A DNA stretch of 6,501 nucleotides from an uncultured Woeseiaceae bacterium (GTDB lineage Bacteria > Pseudomonadota > Gammaproteobacteria > Steroidobacterales > Woeseiaceae), in the NCBI GenBank assembly GCA_945787435.1, contig CALZHX010000156.1, positions 1 through 6,501 of the forward strand, read 5' to 3'. Positions 1 through 5,783 of this stretch are shown here, piece by piece. The position numbers and the translations under genes were made by a program. The notes under the pieces are model-generated. The model was not told the DNA's origin. It saw only the letters and a list, made by a program, of their open reading frames with translations, and did not search any database. Position 1 is the stretch's first letter. The number at the start of each line of letters is the position of its first letter.

Positions 1-327
1 ACCCGTAGCTGCGTCTTCTTCGATGATGTCGGTGCCAGTTACGTCGGTCGGCATCAGGTCCGGAGTGAACTGAATGCGCTTGAACGTCAGTCCGAGCGCA
101 TCGGCAAGCGTGCGTACCAGCAAGGTCTTGGCTGTGCCCGGCATACCCGTTATCAGGCAATGCCCGCCGACCAGTAGCGTTACGAGAAGATGTTCGACGA
201 CATCTTTCTGGCCGATGATGACCTTGCCGACTTCTTCGCGAAGACCATCAGTGGCTTTCTTGAATGCGACGATGAGTTCGCGTACCTCGTCAGACTCGAA
301 TACCTTTTCTGTTTTCCTGTTCGCCAT
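1..327 (-). CDS. MoxR-family AAA+ ATPase, N-terminal 109 residues (3' end outside window)
   Basis: This is the N-terminal part of a cytoplasmic MoxR-type AAA+ ATPase; the frame stays open to base 1. The ATG at 325-327 gives a product starting MANRKTEKVF. A helical segment at residues 14-30 is followed by VIIGQKDVVEHLL (37-49), the usual MoxR start of the AAA core. A Walker A loop, GMPGTAKT, sits at 61-68 with Lys67 and Thr68. The segment RIQFTPDLMPTDVTGTDI (84-101) is a MoxR hallmark. Walker B, sensor and arginine-finger regions lie outside the window. MoxR ATPases work with VWA-domain partners and are thought to remodel or help mature client proteins. It is the last gene seen, 26 bases after the TPR-peptidase stop, with a modest GGAA ribosome-binding site at 336-339, 8 bases before the ATG. 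It is the only gene here whose start is visible and is ATG. The family call is very safe; the client is unknown. Confidence 0.95.
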   Translation of the reverse strand, partial: MANRKTEKVFESDEVRELIVAFKKATDGLREEVGKVIIGQKDVVEHLLVTLLVGGHCLITGMPGTAKTLLVRTLADALGLTFKRIQFTPDLMPTDVTGTDIIEEDAATG

Positions 328-353
328 GCCGTTATTTCCGTATTGATGTGTTG

Positions 354-2639
354 TTAGTTTGCTTCACCGCTTGCCAGCTGCAACAAGAGCCGTTGGGCGG
401 GTCTGAAATTCGGTGCGATATCGAGCGCCTGCAACAAATGCTCCTGCGTCCGCTCGATGTTGCCGAGTTTGTGCTGCGCCTGTGCCATGCGGAACCAGGC
501 TGTCGCCATGTCGTGCGGCTTAAGCGCCAACGCGATCTCGTATTCCTGCAATGCCTCGGCGGCGCGACCGGCAGCGAGCAACATGTCACCCAGTTCGCCG
601 TGCAGGTCGCGATCCAGCGGGTCAACGAGGTTGACGCTCATCATCACGTCGATCGCTTCTTCGTCACGGTCGGCTTCGGTGAGCCAGTGACTGAGCCGTT
701 TCAGAGACGACGGATCGTAGCCGCCGTTTTTCCAGAACGTCATGAGCGCGTTCAGCGCATCTTCGCGGTTACCGAGCTCGTTGTGCGCCCTGGAGAGCGC
801 GAGGTAAGGGCTGTCGGGCTCAATGTACTGCGGAATGATGTCGACCAGGGCGTTTGCGAGTTCAATGGCGCTGCTCCAGTTATCCTCGGCAAGCTCGTCA
901 TTTATTTCGGTCTGTTTGTGATGCCATTCCTCGAGCTTGTTGAGAACAGCACCGTGTTCTGTCTCGATGAAGTCCGCGAAAAGCTCGTCGAACTCGGCCG
1001 GTTCCAGCTGCAGCACAGATGTGATGGCTTCCTCGGTAGTCAGTCCTTCGCGGTACGCGACCAACAGTTCACGAAGCTTGTCCGCGCCAAGGTGCCGATC
1101 GATGAAGTCGCACACCAGTCCGGCCTGCATGTAGGACACGATAACCTGATTGTCATAGGTCGGCCGCAAAAAACCCTCATCCAGACCCGCGATTGGCAGG
1201 AATCGATCGTCCTTCATCGCGCTGTAGACCGACATCGGGATGCGCACGCCCGGATTCGGTCCGGTACGCCATTCTTCGAACACAGAGATACCTTCGCTGT
1301 ACCAGCGCGGCACCAGGTGGTTGGTTGCTTCGAGCGTGAACACGTGCGCCATTTCGTGCCACAGCGTTGTGCCCCACTGAAACTGCTGCGAAGGTCGCCC
1401 TGACGGCGAGTCCATTGCTATGACGTAGCCAAATGTCGCGCCGAGGATGCCGAGGCCCGGCATGCCGGCGGTGCGCACCGCGAAGTCCTCATGATCGGGG
1501 TACATCTCGATCACCACCGGCTCCCGCAGATCGAATCCATAGCGTTTGGCGAACACGTCGATACTGTCTCTCGTGAGCTTCGTGGCGTAGGGCGCGATAG
1601 CTGCCGATTCGTTCTCGTGCAGTCGAAGCACGATGGGGACCCCGCCGTCCGTGTCGGGCGCATCCTCCACGAGGCGAAAATCGCCGTACGAATCCATGAG
1701 TCGCAGCGTGTTCACAGCTCGTGGGCTGAACGGGTCCAGCCCGTAAGCGGTTTCGAGATGTTGTCGCGCGCGTGTCATCTGGTTGTCGCGCAGCAGGTTG
1801 ATGCCGAGTTCTTCGTGCGCTGCTGCGAGGCCAGGCTCAATGTCCACGGCCTTCTGGTACATGTCGATGGCAGCACGGTAACGGCGCGTGATCATGTAGA
1901 AATGCGCCGGTGTCGCGTAGATGCCGCCGAAGTGCGGATTGTACTGCAGCGACAACTCTGTCCAGTGGTTGCTGTCGCTATTATTCAGGAGGTCCATGGA
2001 GGCGCGCAGTGCGTAAACCTCCAGCGGTGGCCAGCCGGTCTGCGCTATGAGTTCGTCGGCTTCGAGCAGGGCGGCGGCAGCCTCATCGTAATTTCCATTC
2101 TCAAGCGATACACGGGCCATGAGCAACCACGCACCCAGCAGGGCGCCATCGCCCAATGCGGTGCCCATCATTAGCGGCTCGAGGTAGGCATTGGCGGCAT
2201 CCTCAAAGCTGTCGACAAGTACTTGTGCAGCACCCAGCATAGCGAACGCATTGGCCGGGTCTTCGTCGAGAACTTCGCGGTAGATGTTCATGGCCTCGCC
2301 ATGCTGGTGTGATGCCGCAAACAGATCGCCCCATCGGACCTTGGTGGCGTAGTCATCGGGGGACTCCGCCATCGCGACGCGAAACCAGTCGTTGGCCTGC
2401 TTGAGGTTACTCAGCGCCCACGCGGCTTCGGCTTTGGCCGCTGCCGGTGTCGTGCTGCGCAGCAGTTCGGCGTAACAAAATCGAGACTGCTCTGTCTCAC
2501 CGCGCCATTGCAACCGATCGCAATTGAGTATCGCCGGGTCCGTCACAGCCCCGTAATGAATCCCTCGTGCAGTCGCGCTCGCCGGCAGCACCATGCAAGC
2601 GACAGCCAGGAAGCCAACTATGCGGTTACTCGTTCGCAC
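354..2639 (-). CDS. Secreted TPR - zinc metallopeptidase (MA-like, HExxH...E) - TPR protein
   Basis: A 761-residue protein from a GTG start at 2637-2639. I chose this start because an AGGAAG site lies 6 bases upstream and the product then opens with a signal peptide: Arg2/Arg6, hydrophobic core 7-20, likely cleavage after ASA (22) or ATA (24). It is predicted periplasmic. TPR-like helical pairs fill about 68-312, clearest at 246-312. A peptidase domain of the MA/gluzincin type spans about 335-557: the zinc motif HEMAH is at 428-432 and the expected third ligand is Glu449 in WYSEGIS, 17 residues after the second His. All catalytic elements look intact. A second TPR array occupies about 573-752, strongest at 610-752. 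Two Cys, 40 and 55, lie just after the signal peptide and could form a disulfide. The gene overlaps the caspase-like gene by 14 bases. An alternative ATG at 2667-2669 would add 10 residues but has no well-spaced ribosome-binding site. The substrate is unknown; the TPR arms suggest it is recruited to protein partners. Confidence 0.88.
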   Translation of the reverse strand: MRTSNRIVGFLAVACMVLPASATARGIHYGAVTDPAILNCDRLQWRGETEQSRFCYAELLRSTTPAAAKAEAAWALSNLKQANDWFRVAMAESPDDYATKVRWGDLFAASHQHGEAMNIYREVLDEDPANAFAMLGAAQVLVDSFEDAANAYLEPLMMGTALGDGALLGAWLLMARVSLENGNYDEAAAALLEADELIAQTGWPPLEVYALRASMDLLNNSDSNHWTELSLQYNPHFGGIYATPAHFYMITRRYRAAIDMYQKAVDIEPGLAAAHEELGINLLRDNQMTRARQHLETAYGLDPFSPRAVNTLRLMDSYGDFRLVEDAPDTDGGVPIVLRLHENESAAIAPYATKLTRDSIDVFAKRYGFDLREPVVIEMYPDHEDFAVRTAGMPGLGILGATFGYVIAMDSPSGRPSQQFQWGTTLWHEMAHVFTLEATNHLVPRWYSEGISVFEEWRTGPNPGVRIPMSVYSAMKDDRFLPIAGLDEGFLRPTYDNQVIVSYMQAGLVCDFIDRHLGADKLRELLVAYREGLTTEEAITSVLQLEPAEFDELFADFIETEHGAVLNKLEEWHHKQTEINDELAEDNWSSAIELANALVDIIPQYIEPDSPYLALSRAHNELGNREDALNALMTFWKNGGYDPSSLKRLSHWLTEADRDEEAIDVMMSVNLVDPLDRDLHGELGDMLLAAGRAAEALQEYEIALALKPHDMATAWFRMAQAQHKLGNIERTQEHLLQALDIAPNFRPAQRLLLQLASGEAN

Positions 2640-3537
2640 CCTGTTCTTCCTGTCTTGCTTCAATGGCATCCTCGACGCGCGCCAGCTCGAGCATTCTCTC
2701 GAGCAATGCAGATTGGTAGTCCGCCTGCGGCATGTCGTCACGGGAAAGCCGCAGAGCCTCAATATGAGCATTGAGCGCATCACGGTCGGCGATCAGTTCG
2801 CCGAGCGCCGTATCGACGACGTTAGGTTGCGCGCCGCCAAGTCTCGCCAGCGTGATGCGCTCGGCACGTTCGCCCTCGAGAGTTGCATGTTCGGTTGCCA
2901 GCTGATCGTTGCGTTCGAAGTAATCGCTAACCTGCCGCTCGGCAAAGCGAAAAGCTTCCGCGACTGAAATTCTCTCGTTCTTGTCGATGTCGGCGCTGGG
3001 ATCACCGAGCGCGATCGCGAAATAATCGCCGAAGCGTGTTGCATGGCGCTCCGCACCACTGCGCGTCGCGAGTATGACGATACGGCTGTCGCCGGCGACG
3101 AGATCGGCTATCGCACCGCTCGAACTGCTCGTGTTGACGAGTACCTGGTCGGTGTTGGGTAGCTCGTCGAGACTCGCTGCAATGTCGTCGCCGGTCAGAT
3201 CAGGACCGGGAATATTGAACTTGTACTCGACGTCGTCGTAGCTGCCGTGCCCGATCAGGAACAGCGCGAACTGGTCGCTCGAGCGGACCCCGGACTGCAG
3301 GGACTCGAGGTACCCGAGCACTGCGTCGCGCGAGGCCTCGTCGGTGCGAAACACGCGCACGCGCTCCCTTTCCGTTACAGATCTCAGGGCCATACTGATG
3401 GCTGTGACCTGGCGATCGAATTGTTCGGCATAAATCTGATCGCCGGGAAGCCCTTCAACGACGACGGCGTGCAGCTCCGCGAAGGTCAGCGCAGGGAGCA
3501 GCACCAGTCCGGCCAGGCTTGTGAGCCGCTTCGTCAA
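2626..3537 (-). CDS. Secreted caspase/legumain-like (clan CD) protein lacking the catalytic Cys
   Basis: A 303-residue protein from a TTG start at 3535-3537. This start has a strong GGAGGA site 4 bases upstream, overlaps the previous stop as TTGA, and gives a clean signal peptide: Lys3/Arg4, hydrophobic 6-17, cleavage after TFA (20). A GTG 10 codons earlier (3565-3567) has no ribosome-binding site and would add an acidic N-terminus. Residues 21-200 resemble a caspase/C13-type fold: a strand ending in the His-Gly motif FLIGHGSYDD (His97-Gly98), then a second strand ending QVLVNTSSSSGA (131-142). In active members the second motif is normally D-x-C-x-S-G; here Ser138 sits where Cys should be, and the protein contains no Cys at all. 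An EF-hand-like loop, DIDKNERISVAE, is at 183-194. Residues about 241-298 are charged helix, likely coiled coil. It is predicted periplasmic, and either a pseudo-protease or a Ser variant. The fold assignment is from motifs only. Confidence 0.72.
   Translation of the reverse strand: MTKRLTSLAGLVLLPALTFAELHAVVVEGLPGDQIYAEQFDRQVTAISMALRSVTERERVRVFRTDEASRDAVLGYLESLQSGVRSSDQFALFLIGHGSYDDVEYKFNIPGPDLTGDDIAASLDELPNTDQVLVNTSSSSGAIADLVAGDSRIVILATRSGAERHATRFGDYFAIALGDPSADIDKNERISVAEAFRFAERQVSDYFERNDQLATEHATLEGERAERITLARLGGAQPNVVDTALGELIADRDALNAHIEALRLSRDDMPQADYQSALLERMLELARVEDAIEARQEEQGANE
2646..2651 (-). promoter_or_regulatory. Ribosome-binding site deciding the GTG start of the TPR-peptidase
   Basis: AGGAAG on the minus strand, 6 bases before the GTG at 2637-2639. 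It lies inside the 3' end of the caspase-like gene, which fits translational coupling. The upstream in-frame ATG at 2667-2669 has only a GAGG directly touching it, which is too close to serve. The frame also continues open upstream of both, but that extension lies within the preceding gene and encodes a Cys/Arg-rich, non-secretory sequence. Confidence 0.65.
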
Positions 3538-5774
3538 ATCGTCCTCCAGCGGCGCCGCAGCAACCACTCACCGAACTTAACAATGAACAACAAAAAGAAG
3601 AGCGCCGGCGCATCCCAAACCGGACGCAGTATCTGCTCCGTGATGCCCGCATTCGAGTAGCGCAGCAGGTCGGGCAGGGCGCCGAGGTCACCCGGTTCGA
3701 AATACTGGCCGCCCGTTGCATCGGACAGGCGCCTGAGCAGCGCCGAATTGCGCCGAATATTGAAGTATTCGGCCTGCTCGGACTCGGAGTAAACACTCGT
3801 TCTTGCAACATGAATCGCCTCGCCATCGCGCTCGGCAATGGCTTCGACGTACCAGGTTCCGGTTTCGCCCAGCGGTGCGTCGGCAACGTGAACGGCAGCA
3901 TCCTCCTGGCTGGGTAACAGGTCCAGCGTATAGGTGTCGCCATCCTCATGAGAAACCACGGCAGACACACGCACATCGTCAATCGGCCTGAACGCATCAT
4001 CGCGAAATTCAGCGCGCAACTGAACCTCGGCCGTGCCCTGGCTGCCATTTGCCGAAAGGGAAATGCCTGGCGGCGCGTTGGCGACCAATGCCCGCATGAG
4101 CTGCTGCCAGAAGGTCTCGTGACTCTGATCCTCCAGCGGTGAGCTCATCTGCCATCGCCAGGTGCCACCCGTCGCGAGGACATAGACGTGGCCCCGGCCA
4201 TACGGCTGGGTGATCAGCAGCGGCTGACTGCCGGTTTCAGTTACTGCGTTGAGCAGTGTCATCGCCGCCGGTTTCATGTTGCCCGTCGTCTGGTAGTCGG
4301 CGACTTCCGGAAGGCTTGCCCAGACGGCCCGGTTCTCGTTGGCCGTTGCTGCAAGGCGCAGCATCTCGGTGTCGGCGCCTTGCGGCGTCAGCCGGACCGC
4401 GGCCCTGGTGCGAACAAACGAGTCTACGGACGACGGCGGCAAGCGAGACGGAAGCAGGTCTGCGATGGCCGACTGGCCCCAGCCACCGTTGCCCAAACCG
4501 TTTGGCCCGGCCAGCATCAGGAGGCTGCCGCCACGCTCGCTGACGAAATCGCCGATGATCTGTTGTTGTTCCTCGCCCAGGGACGCGGCTTCCACACTGC
4601 CGATGATCAGCGCGTCATAAGCAAATAACTCGTCTCGAGTCGCGGGGAAGCCGGCCTCGAGCTGCTCCGCTGACTCCAGTCCCTGGCGATAGAACTTGTT
4701 CGGGCTGACGCGCAGCAGAGAAACGAGGCGGATATCACCGTCCGGATTCATGGCGCGCCGCATAAATTTGTACTCCCAACGCGGTTCACCCTCGAAATAA
4801 AGAACGCGAAATTGTTGCTCCTCAACCTTGACGAGTGTTGAGCGGACGTTGTTGCGCAGCTCGGGCTCGGTATCGACACCATCAACGCTGAACTGGAGGC
4901 GATGGTAGCCTGCATCGCGCAGATCAAGATTGACCTTTGCGGTCGTGGTCGTCGTGCTGGCCGGTAGCTGAACAGCTTCCGTTGCGAGAAGTTCGTCACC
5001 GTCATAGACACGCACACGGGCTTCGCCCTCCCGGTCATGGCGAATCGTTACGCGTGCGGTTACCGTGCTGCCGGGCAGCGCTTTTGTGGGGGCCACAAGC
5101 TGCGCGAGTTCGAGGTCCTCGGGAATACGGTCGCGCCCAACGCCGATCGTGTGGATGGGAACACCGAATGCGGCCACGTCGGCCAACTGGCTGGCAGAGA
5201 GACCACCCGCAGTGTCAATTCCGTCCGACGCCAGGATTACAGCGGCGAGCGACTGTGAGCGTGCGCTATCAATGATATCGATCAGGGAGTCAGCGATTGA
5301 GGTCGATGTTCCGGCGGGCTCGGCGCCAGTGAAGGTCTCAACAGGCTCCGCAACGTCTGACACCACATAATATTGTGACGTGAGGCCTGTCGAATCTGAG
5401 GGAATGGCGGCAGCCAGGCTTTCGAGCGCAACATCGAAACGTCGCGGCCCCTCGCCGTAAGCCATGCTCCCGGAATTGTCGACAACCAGCGCGACGGTGT
5501 TCTCGCCGGGTTTCAGTTGTTCCGTCTTCAAGGCGGGTTGCAGCAACAGCACTGCCACCAGTGCCAGCATGAGTAGCTGAAGTGTCCACACGGCAAGCAG
5601 TTGCCCGGGCGTCGCAGCACCGCGACGGCGCCACAACACCGCCGACAACCCCGCTACTGCAACTGTGGCAATCAGCAGCAGGAGCCATGTCGGCCACTCC
5701 GCCGTGAAAACCAGGTCGCTGCGTGCGAAGTCCTGTAGCGAGTACTTGAAGAAGATTTCAAACAACGATCGCAC
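3534..5774 (-). CDS. Inner-membrane VWA protein with glutamine-amidotransferase-like domain
   Basis: A 746-residue protein. Membrane segments lie at about 29-48 and 59-82, with Arg49-51 between them (cytoplasmic loop), and at about 722-739 followed by RRRWR. This puts the large middle part in the periplasm. A VWA domain spans about 93-220 with a complete-looking MIDAS metal site: DNSGS (Asp99, Ser101, Ser103), a Thr in GTSTS (155-159) and Asp184 in ASDG. A beta-rich segment follows at 225-315. An amidotransferase-like Rossmann domain covers about 320-560, with the turn GGSLLMLAGPNG at 415-426. A second beta domain lies at about 570-665. The turn where class I amidotransferases carry their nucleophile has no Cys, and there is no Cys in the whole protein, so this is a binding or structural fold and not a Cys amidotransferase. 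The GTG start follows the DUF4159 stop by 9 bases; a TTG at 5763-5765 (three codons later, MFEIFFKYS) is a real alternative. VWA proteins of this sort are typical MoxR partners. Confidence 0.9.
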   Translation of the reverse strand: MRSLFEIFFKYSLQDFARSDLVFTAEWPTWLLLLIATVAVAGLSAVLWRRRGAATPGQLLAVWTLQLLMLALVAVLLLQPALKTEQLKPGENTVALVVDNSGSMAYGEGPRRFDVALESLAAAIPSDSTGLTSQYYVVSDVAEPVETFTGAEPAGTSTSIADSLIDIIDSARSQSLAAVILASDGIDTAGGLSASQLADVAAFGVPIHTIGVGRDRIPEDLELAQLVAPTKALPGSTVTARVTIRHDREGEARVRVYDGDELLATEAVQLPASTTTTTAKVNLDLRDAGYHRLQFSVDGVDTEPELRNNVRSTLVKVEEQQFRVLYFEGEPRWEYKFMRRAMNPDGDIRLVSLLRVSPNKFYRQGLESAEQLEAGFPATRDELFAYDALIIGSVEAASLGEEQQQIIGDFVSERGGSLLMLAGPNGLGNGGWGQSAIADLLPSRLPPSSVDSFVRTRAAVRLTPQGADTEMLRLAATANENRAVWASLPEVADYQTTGNMKPAAMTLLNAVTETGSQPLLITQPYGRGHVYVLATGGTWRWQMSSPLEDQSHETFWQQLMRALVANAPPGISLSANGSQGTAEVQLRAEFRDDAFRPIDDVRVSAVVSHEDGDTYTLDLLPSQEDAAVHVADAPLGETGTWYVEAIAERDGEAIHVARTSVYSESEQAEYFNIRRNSALLRRLSDATGGQYFEPGDLGALPDLLRYSNAGITEQILRPVWDAPALFFLLFIVKFGEWLLRRRWRTI
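3542..3547 (-). promoter_or_regulatory. Strong ribosome-binding site deciding the TTG start of the caspase-like gene
   Basis: GGAGGA on the minus strand, 4 bases before the TTG at 3535-3537, which itself overlaps the TGA stop (3534-3536) of the VWA gene. It sits inside the last codons of the VWA gene. It is the best Shine-Dalgarno match in the window and supports TTG over the GTG at 3565-3567. Confidence 0.7.
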
Positions 5775-5777
5775 GTG

Positions 5778-5782
5778 CCCTT
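5778..5782 (-). promoter_or_regulatory. Weak ribosome-binding site of the VWA gene, next to a double stop
   Basis: AAGGG on the minus strand directly follows the tandem TAA TAA that ends the DUF4159 gene. It is only 3 bases from the GTG at 5772-5774 and 12 bases from the TTG at 5763-5765. Neither spacing is ideal, so the exact start of the VWA gene is uncertain by three codons. Confidence 0.45.
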
Positions 5783-5783
5783 A

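Noticed and set aside
328..353. Possible terminator or promoter between the TPR-peptidase and MoxR genes
   Set aside because: The 26 bases contain no stem-loop, T-run or convincing -35/-10 pair, only a modest ribosome-binding site.
348..1403. Plus-strand open frame of 351 codons antisense to the TPR-peptidase
   Set aside because: It lies wholly opposite a protein with clear TPR and HEMAH...E motifs. Its translation is Val/Arg/His-rich with no recognisable domain, as expected for the antisense shadow of a GC-rich gene.
1491..2174. Plus-strand open frame of 227 codons opposite the TPR and peptidase region
   Set aside because: No domain, no convincing ribosome-binding site, and it is opposite conserved TPR coding sequence; a shadow.
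2583..2639. Lipoprotein lipobox around Cys15 of the TPR-peptidase
   Set aside because: The residues before Cys are AVA, with Ala at -3 instead of Leu/Val/Ile, and the hydrophobic core continues past the Cys to a good standard cleavage site (ASA or ATA).
2686..2705. Direct repeat of CTCGAGCA, also readable as an inverted repeat around CTCGAG
   Set aside because: It falls inside the helical tail of the caspase-like protein and encodes the repeated Leu-Glu pattern LLERMLELA; coding periodicity explains it.
3455..4048. Minus-strand open frame of 197 codons nested within the 3' part of the VWA gene
   Set aside because: It is in another frame of the same strand as the VWA gene, its product is Arg/Cys-rich without a domain, and it would overlap both real genes.
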